The position numbers and the translations under genes were made by a program. From assembly GCF_003751635.1 (NCBI RefSeq), contig NZ_RJVI01000002.1, positions 731,986 to 795,985 on the forward strand: a stretch of 64,000 nt of DNA. Direction: 5' to 3'. The notes under the pieces are model-generated. The model ran no database searches. It saw only the letters and a list, made by a program, of their open reading frames with translations, and was not told the DNA's origin. This stretch comes from Inmirania thermothiophila. GTDB lineage: Bacteria; Pseudomonadota; Gammaproteobacteria; DSM-100275. Every line of letters begins with the position of its first letter. The first letter of the stretch is position 1. Shown here one piece after another: positions 47,548-55,657 of the stretch.

Positions 47548-48254
47548 GGCGCCGCCCGCGACCCGGCATCCTGCTCGCGGCCGCCCTCCTCGCCCCACTC
47601 GCGGCGGCCGAGCCGCCGTCCGGCCCGCGCCTGGAGCTTGCCGCCACCGCCGCCGTGGAGGCCGTGCCGGACCGCGTCGTCCTCCGTCTCGAGGCCGCGG
47701 CCGAGGGCGCACGGCGGGAGGACGCGGTGGCCGCGGCCGAGGATGCGGGCCGGGCCCTGCGGCGCGCCCTCGCCGGCCTGGGCGAGACCCGCCGCGCGGT
47801 GCGGCTCGACCGCGTGGGGCTGTCGGCGCACCCGCTCGGCGATCCGCGCGCCGCACCGCCCGCGCGCTGGCGGGCGACGCTGGCCCTGCGGCTGGAGGCC
47901 CCGCCGGAGCTCCTGCCGCGCCTCGAGGCCCTTCTCGCCCGGCCCGCGGGGGCGGTCGCGGTCACCGGCCAGGAGGCCGCCCTCGGCCCGCAGGCGCGCC
48001 GCGCCGCCGAGGACGCGGCGGCGCGCGAGGCGGTGCGGGTGCTGCAGCGGCGGGCGGCGGCGGTGGCGTGCGCCCTCGGCGGCTACGCCGCCGCCCCGGC
48101 GCGGGTGCGCATCGCCACCGGCGGCCCCGCGGGGCCGGGCCCGCTGCGGGCGCTGGCCGCGGAGGGGCCGGTCCTCGCCGCCGAGTCGCCGGTCGAGGTC
48201 ACGGTCCGGGCCGAGGGCGAGTTCGTCCTCGCCCCGGGCGGCGACTGCCCGTGA
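47544..48254 (+). CDS. SIMPL (DUF541) domain periplasmic protein
   Basis: A 236-residue protein with a Sec signal peptide (about residues 1-22) followed by a DUF541/SIMPL-type region: LELAATAAVEAVPDRVVLRL at the start, a long Ala-rich helix, and a C-terminal strand SPVEVTVRAEGEFVL. Family members are periplasmic or outer-membrane proteins of unclear role, linked to oxidative stress in E. coli (YggE). The ATG overlaps the mltD stop, so the two are co-translated. Confidence 0.8.
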   Translation: MRRRPRPGILLAAALLAPLAAAEPPSGPRLELAATAAVEAVPDRVVLRLEAAAEGARREDAVAAAEDAGRALRRALAGLGETRRAVRLDRVGLSAHPLGDPRAAPPARWRATLALRLEAPPELLPRLEALLARPAGAVAVTGQEAALGPQARRAAEDAAAREAVRVLQRRAAAVACALGGYAAAPARVRIATGGPAGPGPLRALAAEGPVLAAESPVEVTVRAEGEFVLAPGGDCP

Positions 48255-48258
48255 GCGC

Positions 48259-49482
48259 TCAGCGACGCGGGGCGGAGAGGTAGCAGGCGCGCGCCGCCTC
48301 CACCGCGGCCTCGGCGGAGACGTCGCGCCCGAGCTCGGCGAGGACCTGCCCCAGCGCGCGCAGGCAGGCGAGGACGTTGTCCTCGCGGGCGCCGTAGCCC
48401 ATGAGCCCGATGCGCCAGATGCGCCCGGCCAGCTCGCCGAGCCCGGCGCCGATCTCGATGCCGTGCTCGCGCAGCATGCGCGTGCGCACCTCGGCGTCGT
48501 CCACCCCCTCGGGGATGCGCACGGCGTTGAGCTGCGGCAGCCGCTCCGCCTCCGGCACCACGAAGGCAAGCCCCAGGGCCTCGAGGCCCGCCTTGAGGGC
48601 CTCGTGGTGGAGGCGGTGGCGCGCCCAGGCGCGCTCGAGCCCCTCCTCGTGCAGCAGGCGCAGCGCCTCGTGGAGGGCGTAGACGGCGTTGACCGGGGCG
48701 GTGTGGTGATAGGTGCGCCGCCCCTCGCCGGCCCAGTAGTCGGCCACGAGGCCCACGTCCATGAACCAGCTCTGCACCGGCGTGCGCCGCCCGCGCACGC
48801 GCTCGAGGGCGCGCTCGCCGAAGGTCACGGGCGACAACCCCGGGACGCAGGAGAGGCACTTCTGGGTCCCGCTGTAGACCGCATCCAGCCCCCAGGCGTC
48901 CACCTCCACCGGCGTGCCGCCGAGGGAGGTGACAGTGTCGGCGACCACCAGGCAGTCGTGGCGGTGCGCCACCTCCGCGAGCGCCTGCGCATCGGACTGC
49001 GCCCCGGTGGAGGTCTCCGCGTGGACGAAGGCCACCAGCGAGGCCCGCGGGTTGCGGGCGAGCGCCGCCTCCAGCGCCTCCGGGTCCACCGCCCGCCCCC
49101 ACGGCGCGTCCACCGTCACCACCTCGGCGCCGCAGCGCCGCGCGATCTGCTCCATGCGCTGGCCGAAGACGCCGTTGCGGCACACCACCACCGTGTCGCC
49201 CGGCTCGATCAGGTTCACGAGGCAGGTCTCCATACCCACCGAGCCGGGCCCCGAGACCGGGAAGGTGAGGATGTTGCCGGTGCGGAAGGTGCGGCGCAGC
49301 AGGCCCTTGACCTCCTCCATCAGGGCCACGAAGTCCGGGTCCAGGTGGCCGATGGTGGGGGCCGCCACGGCCTGCAGCACCCGCGGGTGCACGTCGCTGG
49401 GGCCGGGCCCCATGAGGATGCGCCGCGGCGGGCGGAAGGCCTGCACCGCCGATGCCTGCGTCTGCGCGGATGTCGCCACCAT
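48259..49482 (-). CDS. Alanine/serine-glyoxylate aminotransferase, PLP-dependent
   Basis: A class V aminotransferase of 407 residues that transfers an amino group to glyoxylate, as in photorespiration or serine-pathway metabolism. MGPGPSDVHPRVLQAVAAPT at the start, TFPVSGPGSVGMETCLVNL, VADTVTSLGGTPVEVD and the PLP lysine in YSGTQKCLSCVPGL all fit the AGXT/SGAT family. The exact amino donor cannot be fixed from sequence. In an autotroph it would recycle glyoxylate from phosphoglycolate. Convergent with the SIMPL gene, stops four bases apart. Confidence 0.92.
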   Translation of the reverse strand: MVATSAQTQASAVQAFRPPRRILMGPGPSDVHPRVLQAVAAPTIGHLDPDFVALMEEVKGLLRRTFRTGNILTFPVSGPGSVGMETCLVNLIEPGDTVVVCRNGVFGQRMEQIARRCGAEVVTVDAPWGRAVDPEALEAALARNPRASLVAFVHAETSTGAQSDAQALAEVAHRHDCLVVADTVTSLGGTPVEVDAWGLDAVYSGTQKCLSCVPGLSPVTFGERALERVRGRRTPVQSWFMDVGLVADYWAGEGRRTYHHTAPVNAVYALHEALRLLHEEGLERAWARHRLHHEALKAGLEALGLAFVVPEAERLPQLNAVRIPEGVDDAEVRTRMLREHGIEIGAGLGELAGRIWRIGLMGYGAREDNVLACLRALGQVLAELGRDVSAEAAVEAARACYLSAPRR

Positions 49483-49590
49483 GCCCCTCCCTCTGCTTCT
49501 CCGGACGGAAACGTCAATGTTCCATGCCGTGGGTCAACGGATCAAGGCCGCGGCCTGTCTATACTCGCGCAAGGATCACGGATCGAGCCC

Positions 49591-50406
49591 ATGGCCCGCC
49601 TGCAGCCCGGATACAACGCCACCCTGCTGGCCCGCCGCGACATCACGCCGCGCCTCGCCATCTTCGAGGTGGCCCCGGACGATCCGCAGATCCGCTTCGT
49701 CCCCGGCCAGTACACGGTGCTGGGCCTGCGCCGGGACGCGCCGCGCATCCCCGAGGCGGTGCCCGAGGCGCCGGACGGCGACCCCGCCCAGCTCATCCGC
49801 CGGCCCTATTCCATCTGCTCGGCGGCGCATGAGCCGGAGCGGCTGGAGTTCTACGTCTCGCTGCTCGCCAGCGGCCAGCTCACGCCGCGGCTCTGGGCCC
49901 TGCGCCCGGGCGACCGCCTGTACGTGGGGCCGCAGGGGCGGGGGATGCTGACCCTCGAGCAGGTGCCGGAGACCGCCGACGTGCTCCTGGTGGCCACCGG
50001 CACCGGCCTCGGCCCCTACGTCAGCATGCTGCGCAGCCACGCCGAGCGCTTCCCCGCCCGCCGCATCGGCGTCATCCACGGCGCCCGCCACGCATGGGAC
50101 CTCGGCTACCGCGCCGAGCTGGAGACCTACGCCCGGCGCTTCCCCAACCTCCGCTACCTGCCCCTGGTCTCGCGCCCGGAGGAGGACCCGCACTGGGCCG
50201 GCCCCACCGGGCGCGTGCAGCAGTGGCTGGAGGCGGCCGACTTCGAGGCGCGCCTGGGCTTCCCCCTCGACCCGGAGCGCACCCACGTCTTCCTCTGCGG
50301 CAACCCGGACATGGTCCAGGACTGCCTCGAGCGGCTCGCCGCCCGCGGCTTCCGCGAGGCCACCCACCGGCGGGAAGGGAACCTGCATGCGGAGAAGTAC
50401 TGGTAG
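49591..50406 (+). CDS. fpr: Ferredoxin--NADP+ reductase
   Basis: Fpr exchanges electrons between NADPH and ferredoxin or flavodoxin. The 271-residue FAD enzyme has the FAD-binding RRPYSICSAAHEP, the NADP-binding VLLVATGTGLGPYVSMLR, FLCGNPDMVQDCLERL, and the C-terminal aromatic ending NLHAEKYW that stacks on FAD in the bacterial subclass. It has a TATACT -10 box at 49560-49565 without a clear -35, so an activator may be required. The GGDEF-EAL gene follows 30 bases later. Confidence 0.95.
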   Translation: MARLQPGYNATLLARRDITPRLAIFEVAPDDPQIRFVPGQYTVLGLRRDAPRIPEAVPEAPDGDPAQLIRRPYSICSAAHEPERLEFYVSLLASGQLTPRLWALRPGDRLYVGPQGRGMLTLEQVPETADVLLVATGTGLGPYVSMLRSHAERFPARRIGVIHGARHAWDLGYRAELETYARRFPNLRYLPLVSRPEEDPHWAGPTGRVQQWLEAADFEARLGFPLDPERTHVFLCGNPDMVQDCLERLAARGFREATHRREGNLHAEKYW

Positions 50407-50436
50407 CCCGCGGCTGCGGCGGCGGAGAGCGGGGAC

Positions 50437-52740
50437 GTGCGGGGCGGGGCGGTGAGGCCGCCGGGGCGCCCCCGCCGACCCGGCGGCCTCCTGCGGGCCC
50501 TCGGGCTTGCCGCCCTGCTCCTGCCGCCTGCGGCGCCGCTGGCCGCCCCCTGGGACGCGCGCCCGGTGCGGGTGGCCATCGACGGCGACTTCCCCCCCTA
50601 CAGCTTCGTCGACGAGGCCGGGCGCCCGCGCGGCTACGCGGTGGACTACTTCCGGCCGCTCGCCCGCCGCAGCGGCCTGCGCTTCACCCTCGTGCCCTAC
50701 CGCAACTGGGACGGCCTCTACCGCGCGGCGCTGGCGCGGGAGGTGGACGTGGTGGCGACCATGGTCGACCGCCCCGAGCGGCGCGCCCACTTCCTCTTCA
50801 CGCGGCCCTACATCTTCAAGGCCCTGGTCGTGGTGGTGCGCAGGGACGACCGCGCCATCCGCCACCTCGAGGATCTCGGCGGACGGCGCGTCGCCCTCGT
50901 GCGGGGCTACAACGCAAGCCGCCTCCTGCTGGAGCAGAGCCCCGACCTCGTCCCCCTCTACGTCCCCCGCCTCAGCGATGCCGTGCGGGCGGTGGCCACC
51001 GGGGCGGCCGAGGCCACGGTGGGGTTTCGCGCCGCCATCGCCTGGTACCGCGCGCGCGACCGCCTGGGCGACCTGCGCGTCGCCGCCTACCTGGACCCCA
51101 ACGCCAGCAACGAGAGCATCGCCGTGCGCGCCGACTGGCCGGGCCTCGTGGACCACATCCAGCGCGCCATGGACACCATCTCCGTGGAGGAGGAGATCGA
51201 ACTGCGCCGCCACTGGCTGACCCTCGAGCCCTTCGGCCTCACGTGGTCCGGCCTGCGCCGCCTAGCCGCCACCGTCGCCGCCGTGCTCGCGGTGCTGCTC
51301 CTGTGGACCGCCCACGCCGCCCACCAGAACCGCGCGCTGCGCCGGGAGCGGGCGCGCCTGGCCGCGGCGGTGGGCGAGCTGGAACGCCTGCGGGCGGGGC
51401 TCGAGCGCGAGGTCGCCGAGCGCACCCGCCGGCTCGAGCACCTCTCCACCCACGACGAGCTCACCGGCCTCGGCAACCGCCGCCACCTGCAGCGCATCCT
51501 CACCGAGGCCCTGGCGCGGGCGCGCGAGGGCGGGGGCGGCTTCGCCCTGCTCTACCTGGATCTCGACCGCTTCAAGTACATCAACGACACCCTCGGCCAC
51601 GGGGTCGGCGACACCCTTCTGCGCCAGGTGGGCGAGCGCCTGCGCGCGGCGGTCCCCGCCGAGCAGGTGGCCCGCTTCGGGGGCGACGAGTTCACCGCCG
51701 TGCTCCCGGGCGCCGGCGCCGCCGAGGCCGTCGCCGCCGCCGAGCGCATCCTCCGCGCCCTGGCCGAACCCTTCGAGGCCGAGGGCTACGGGCGGCTCGC
51801 CCTGCGCGGGAGCATCGGCATCGCCCTCCATCCGGTCCACGGCGAGGACGCCGAGGTGCTGCTGCAGCGCGCCGATGCCGCCATGTACGAGGCCAAGCGG
51901 GCCCACCGCGGCTACGCCCTGTCCGACGAGCGCATCGTCGGCGAGACGAGCCGCACCGCGACCCTCGAGCAGATGCTCCTCGGCGCCGTGCGCGAGCTCG
52001 AGGCCGGACGCAGCCCGTTCCTGCTCCACTACCAGCCCGTGATCCACCTCGCCCCCGGACGGCTTCCGTCCTACGAGGCGCTCCTGCGCTGGCCCGCCGC
52101 CGCCGAGCTCGGCGCCGGCCCGGGGGAGTTCATCCCCCTCGCCGAGGAGACCGGCCTCATCGGCCCCATCGGCCGCTGGGTGATAGAGCAGGCGGTGGGC
52201 CAGGGCGCGGCGTGGCGACGCGCAGGCTTCCCCTTCGAGCGCATCGGCATCAACCTCTCCGCGGTGCAGCTCGCCGACGCCGAGCTCGAGCACCGCCTCG
52301 CCGAGACCCTCGCCCGCCACGGCTGCGAGGCCCGATGCATCACCCTCGAGGTGACCGAGACCGCCCTCGTCCACCACCCCGAGGAGACCGCCGAGCGCAT
52401 CCGCACGCTCGGCGCCCGCGGCTATCGCATCGCCATCGACGACTTCGGCACCGGCTACTCCTCCCTGGTCCAGCTCCGCACCCTGCCGGCCCAGGTGATC
52501 AAGATCGACCGGGCCTTCATCGCCAACCTGCCCGCGAGCGAGGTGGACGCCGCCATCGTCCGCGCCACCGTGCAGGTCGCCCACACCCTGGGCGCGGAGG
52601 TGGTGGCGGAGGGGGTCGAGACCGAGGCCCAGTACGCGTTCCTGCGCGAGGCCGGCTGCGACGCGGTGCAGGGCTGGTACACGGGGCGCCCCCAGCCGCC
52701 CGAGGCCTGGCAGGCGAGCCCCGCGGTCGCACGGGGCTGA
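50437..52740 (+). CDS. Periplasmic-sensor diguanylate cyclase/phosphodiesterase
   Basis: A 767-residue membrane protein of cyclic-di-GMP signalling. A signal peptide and an extracellular solute-binding family 3 domain (about residues 42-260, starting VRVAIDGDFPPYSFVD) are followed by one membrane helix (about 275-295) and a coiled-coil linker. A GGDEF domain (RFGGDEFTAVL, no inhibitory RxxD site) and an EAL domain (YEALLRW, EVTETALV, DDFGTGYSSL, KIDRAFI) complete it. Both catalytic motifs are intact, so either activity could operate. The periplasmic domain probably senses a small solute such as an amino acid. A GTG start at 50437 is used; a GTG at 50452 is possible. The island boundary follows 26 bases later. 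Confidence 0.92.
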   Translation: MRGGAVRPPGRPRRPGGLLRALGLAALLLPPAAPLAAPWDARPVRVAIDGDFPPYSFVDEAGRPRGYAVDYFRPLARRSGLRFTLVPYRNWDGLYRAALAREVDVVATMVDRPERRAHFLFTRPYIFKALVVVVRRDDRAIRHLEDLGGRRVALVRGYNASRLLLEQSPDLVPLYVPRLSDAVRAVATGAAEATVGFRAAIAWYRARDRLGDLRVAAYLDPNASNESIAVRADWPGLVDHIQRAMDTISVEEEIELRRHWLTLEPFGLTWSGLRRLAATVAAVLAVLLLWTAHAAHQNRALRRERARLAAAVGELERLRAGLEREVAERTRRLEHLSTHDELTGLGNRRHLQRILTEALARAREGGGGFALLYLDLDRFKYINDTLGHGVGDTLLRQVGERLRAAVPAEQVARFGGDEFTAVLPGAGAAEAVAAAERILRALAEPFEAEGYGRLALRGSIGIALHPVHGEDAEVLLQRADAAMYEAKRAHRGYALSDERIVGETSRTATLEQMLLGAVRELEAGRSPFLLHYQPVIHLAPGRLPSYEALLRWPAAAELGAGPGEFIPLAEETGLIGPIGRWVIEQAVGQGAAWRRAGFPFERIGINLSAVQLADAELEHRLAETLARHGCEARCITLEVTETALVHHPEETAERIRTLGARGYRIAIDDFGTGYSSLVQLRTLPAQVIKIDRAFIANLPASEVDAAIVRATVQVAHTLGAEVVAEGVETEAQYAFLREAGCDAVQGWYTGRPQPPEAWQASPAVARG

Positions 52741-52766
52741 CCCGCGCGGGGTCCAGCGAGAGGCGG

Positions 52767-52779
52767 TGGCGGAGAGGGA
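52767..52779 (+). repeat. Left direct repeat of the island (attL-like)
   Basis: TGGCGGAGAGGGA, identical to the 3' end of the tRNA-Ser gene at 57102-57114 in the same orientation. Flanking bases differ on both sides, so identity is limited to 13 bases. Confidence 0.5.
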
Positions 52780-52935
52780 CATCCGTCCCCTGTCCCGGCA
52801 GAGGCCCGTCGCATTCCGCCCCTCCACCCCTCTGACGGCACGGCCGGCCGGCACCTGCCGTCCGCCGCGGCCAACCTCCGCTTCGCCTCGCCGGCTGTGG
52901 TTTCCCGCCAGGATGTTTCCGGGCAGGCCCCGGGG

Positions 52936-53168
52936 GGCTATTGGGGTGCGATATCCGATGCGGCCTTGTGGCCGGTGCCAACTGGAGTGGTCCAGCCAGC
53001 TCGGCAGACGGGCGGCAGACCCTCGGGGGCTTTCCTAGACATGGGCGGCGGCCCGCCGTGATGCGGCGGCCCCGGCGGCGGAAGCGCCGGAGCTTTTTGA
53101 TGTCGAGGTGCCGGAGCTGGCCGGGGTGGTCGCAGACGTAACGCCTCGGGGGCGGTGTGGGTGAGAGA
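52936..53168 (-). pseudogene. IS481-type transposase remnant with internal deletion
   Basis: Minus-strand translation reads LSHLSPTPPPRRYVCDHPGQ followed by LRHLDIKKLRRF, the conserved entry to the integrase core of IS481-family transposases. It begins right after a TGA, so the real N-terminus is gone. In another frame a little further on, SWLDHSSWHRPQGRIGYRTP resembles the transposase C-terminus (pattern HYNWHRPHxxLG). The DDE core between the two is missing. The remnant is non-functional. Confidence 0.65.
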
Positions 53169-53430
53169 TGGCTGAGTCATGATTTTCCCTTTGCAATTGC
53201 CGCATGAATGGCGATGCGGTGCGCCCAACGCTCAGCATCAGCGGCGGCGCGAAGCGCCGTCAGCTTCAGCGGCTTGTCATGCGGCGCATCTCTCACGTCA
53301 GTGATCTTCCACGACTCCGTTGAATTGCGGCCACAGGGATCGTGGAGGTCCAAGGCACCGGTTCTCCACCGCCCAAGGTGCCGCAGCCCAGGCCGGGCTC
53401 TCCCCACGGCACTGCCCTCCGGCGACGAGC
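53169..53430. other. Stretch with a possible minus-strand gene fragment
   Basis: On the minus strand an open frame ending at 53177 reads KPLKLTALRAAADAERWAHR and IAIHAAIAKGKS, which looks protein-like. It could be the end of a broken gene. No start with a ribosome binding site is seen and I recognise no family. Confidence 0.25.
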
Positions 53431-54165
53431 CTAGGCGCGCTCCCTGCAGATGACGCTGGACGTCCAGGTATAGTCCGCGCGGGCCGTGTACATCCATTCC
53501 AGGTAGAAGAAGGACGCGACCAGCGAAAGGGCCGTGTCCACCGCAGTGATCGCAAAGGCGACCGGGCCGAGGGTTTTTGTTGTACACGCCGGGTTCGGAC
53601 ACTGGAATGCGTTCCGCTCGAGGCCGGCATCCGTCCTCGCTCGGACCGGCACAAGGCCGCGAGCCGCGGCTGCCGCCGCCGCGCGGGTGGTGTAATAGGC
53701 CGAGTGGGCCGATCCGCTCCCCGCGATACGTGTCGTGGTGGGACATGGGGGCGGGGCGGGACGCTCGCCGAAGATCACATTGATGACGTCAGACAGGTCG
53801 AAGAAGGCCAGGGAAACGGAGTTCGTCAGGACCGCCTTCCCGCCCTCCACCAGGTACGTCATGCCAAGGTGGCGGCTCCCCAGGTAGAGGGGCTTCCCGA
53901 CCGCGCGTGTGACCTCCCACACGTTGTATAGGGCGGAGACCGGCTTCGGAAGCTGCGATGCGGCCCGGTCCCGCAGATCCTCCCAGGTGGCAGCAGGAAT
54001 GACCCGCGCCAGCCGCTGCTGGGGATCGTCGGCGGGCACGATCACATACTCGTGCGTCGTTTCACCTTCGTAACACAGGGCTTCCCGTGCCGCAGGCAGG
54101 ACTTCGCCAATGGGCTCCGTACCGGCCGTGACGTCGATCGCGAAGTCGTCTGCTTTGCTTGACAT
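53431..54165 (-). CDS. Hypothetical protein, unrecognised
   Basis: A 244-residue protein I cannot assign. The frame continues upstream to 54279, but an AAAGGAG ribosome binding site nine bases before the ATG at 54165 supports MSSKADDFAIDVTAGTEPIG as start. The first 150 residues look globular (ARVIPAATWEDLRDRAASQL, SRHLGMTYLVEGGKAVLTN). Then come a Pro/Cys-rich link, an Ala run, FQCPNPACTTKTLG with two cysteines, a hydrophobic stretch AITAVDTALSLVASFFYLEW and a final SSVICRERA. Cysteines at both ends of the C-terminal part could bind metal. Codon use is less GC-biased than in core genes, in keeping with the island. Confidence 0.6.
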   Translation of the reverse strand: MSSKADDFAIDVTAGTEPIGEVLPAAREALCYEGETTHEYVIVPADDPQQRLARVIPAATWEDLRDRAASQLPKPVSALYNVWEVTRAVGKPLYLGSRHLGMTYLVEGGKAVLTNSVSLAFFDLSDVINVIFGERPAPPPCPTTTRIAGSGSAHSAYYTTRAAAAAAARGLVPVRARTDAGLERNAFQCPNPACTTKTLGPVAFAITAVDTALSLVASFFYLEWMYTARADYTWTSSVICRERA

Positions 54166-54553
54166 AGCTTGCATCTCCTTTCTCTCGATCCATTCGAGAG
54201 GGTGTTTACCGTCCCGGCCAACATCCCAAGGGCGCATAACGGCTTCGCCATCAGCGGCGGCGGAGGCGGTCCGCCGCATGCCGTTCCAGATCGCGCGCGC
54301 ATCGTCCTACTCCGCGCCCTGAGGGAAGAAGCACGTCTCCCCGGAAGTGCTTCTTGAACTCGTCGAGCGTTGCCTTTTGTTTTGCGCCTGGAGACGGTCT
54401 GTACCCACGTGCTGGACCGCGGCGGCCAGCGGGTGCGGAGCCTACTGGACGCGGGGTGATCGGCTGAACGGCGTCTTAGGGTTACGCGCCGTTACGGAGA
54501 TTTCTTTCTCTGAAGATAGCACTGATTCCCGTTCGCGCAAGGCCGCACCCCGG
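54166..54553. other. Stretch without a recognisable gene; one hairpin
   Basis: No convincing gene. It contains a perfect 9-base inverted repeat AAGAAGCAC/GTGCTTCTT (54326-54355, 12-base loop). The part from 54480 to 54553 is comparatively AT-rich (GAGATTTCTTTCTCTGAAG). The hypothetical gene start signals lie at the left end. Confidence 0.3.
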
Positions 54554-54581
54554 TGTCAAGCGACACCCGGAATCGACCCGG
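54554..54581 (+). repeat. IS21 terminal inverted repeat, istB side
   Basis: Begins TGTCAAGCGACACCCGG and ends CGACCCGG; pairs with the opposite end at 55108-55135 with 21 of 28 positions identical. Confidence 0.7.
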
Positions 54582-54815
54582 CGGAGACGCGGAGAAATGC
54601 CCCCCATGGTGTGGACTCGGGTGTCAGCCCAATCGGTGCGCGGTGCCGGCTGCGGCGCGCAGGCCGAGGCCGGGCTCAGCAGCCCCGCGCGGCGCCGCTC
54701 GCGCAGGCGGTGGCGCCCGCCGCGGATCGTGATCACATGGCTGTGATGCAGCAGACGGTCCAGGATCGCCTTGGCCACCGCCAGCCCGCCGGCATCCACA
54801 TGGCCCCCACCCCGC

Positions 54816-54867
54816 CCGCCCTTGGTTGGCGCCCGACACGGCCGCCCTTGGTTGGCGCCCGACACGG
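54816..54867. repeat. Two tandem 26-base repeats at the IS21 deletion junction
   Basis: Two identical 26-base units, 54816-54841 and 54842-54867, each containing TTGGTTGGCGCCCGACACGG. They lie between the istA and istB pieces, where the internal deletion happened. Confidence 0.85.
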
Positions 54868-55107
54868 CCGCCAGCCCCCCCTGGCGCAGACGGCGACGCA
54901 CCGCGTTGCGGCCATCCATCCCCAGGACCCAGGCGATGTGCCGGCTGCCCCAGCCCAGCTCGTGCAGCCGCGAAGCTGCCGCAACCTTCTCGGGCTGCTT
55001 CATCGGCTCCCTCCCCGGCATCGACTCCAGGGGCCGGAACCTACCCGACTCATGCTCTTTCATCGCTCCCCCCTTGCTACGCAGGGGGGCAATTCCTGCT
55101 GTCGCTA

Positions 55108-55135
55108 CCGGGTCAGTTTTACGTGTCGCCTGACA
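55108..55135 (-). repeat. IS21 terminal inverted repeat, istA side
   Basis: Read on the minus strand it begins TGTCAGGCGACACGT and ends TGACCCGG, matching the other end at 54554-54581. Confidence 0.7.
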
Positions 55136-55557
55136 CGCCCAACGGCGCCTCTTCCGCCTTGGCATCTCCCTACCGAAAAGTCGTCCTCGGACGCGTCTCT
55201 CCAAGGCGGGACCGCCGACGAGGCAGCCCAGACGCGGCCTGTGGGCGCCTCCCGCCGACCGCGATGCCTACGCACCGGTGGGTACCGGGGCCATCCGCGT
55301 CCGGGCATGACCGGATTCCTGAAATGACGCCGGCACGCTGCCGAGACCGTCCCCGGCTGTGGCCCCACACCCGAACCGAAACGCCCCGACCCGGCGCCCT
55401 TGGCCCCCGTGCCGCCGACTTGCACTGACCGGACACCCCCGCCATCGGGGCGCGCGCAGGATCCGGCGGCCCTCGATCTGTCCGATTTTTTTACACTTCG
55501 GGGCGACGCCGCCCGGTCCGCAGGAAAAACCTGAAGGCAATCAGCTGGCTACCTTTT
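55136..55557. other. Stretch without a recognisable gene
   Basis: About 420 bases between the IS21 remnant and the PEP-CTERM promoter. Open frames here show no family features. A run of seven T (55486-55492) is present without a clear hairpin directly before it. Any activator site for the sigma-54-type promoter at 55558 should be in the right part, but I could not identify one. Confidence 0.3.
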
Positions 55558-55573
55558 TGGCATGCATTGTGCG
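55558..55573 (+). promoter_or_regulatory. Sigma-54-type promoter of the PEP-CTERM gene
   Basis: TGGCAT, five bases (gcatt), GTGCG. The -24 GG and -12 GC are at exact spacing; three positions differ from TGGCAC-N5-TTGCA. The predicted start is about 55,585, some 75 bases before the start codon. PEP-CTERM genes in other bacteria are often under sigma-54 control through PrsR-type activators. Confidence 0.6.
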
Positions 55574-55657
55574 TTTGGTATGCCCAAGCCCCTGTGCGGG
55601 TGGATTGCGCAATGAATCGCTCTCTTGCGATGAGCGCGTGACGCTGCGGAGGATGGC

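Larger units (their letters stand above)
54482..55063 (-). pseudogene. istA-istB fusion remnant
   Basis: A 193-residue frame starting at an ATG (55063) behind AAGGGGGGAG. Residues from about 20 read EKVAAASRLHELGWGSRHIA and VLGMDGRNAVRRRLRQGG, the helix-turn-helix start of IstA. After a short tandem-repeat segment it continues with AVAKAILDRLLHHSHVITIR and RLRERRRAGLL, the C-terminal end of the IstB ATPase. Everything between, including the DDE catalytic core of IstA and the IstB Walker motifs, is missing. The frame runs past the element end to 54482. The fusion is in frame, so a small DNA-binding peptide could still be made. Confidence 0.7.
54554..55135 (-). mobile_element. Internally deleted IS21-family element
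   Basis: A 582-base element bounded by imperfect inverted ends of 28 bases (21 of 28 identical), starting TGTCARGCGACAC and ending TGACCCGG-like. Inside, the start of istA is fused to the end of istB; a full IS21 element is about 2-2.5 kb. Transposition functions are absent, but both ends are kept, so it could in principle be moved by a complete IS21 relative. No target duplication is visible at the borders. Confidence 0.75.

Noticed and set aside
54326-54355. 9-base perfect hairpin AAGAAGCAC/GTGCTTCTT as a terminator
   Set aside because: Only two T follow within the right arm and no gene ends just before it on either strand; it is noted only as a hairpin.
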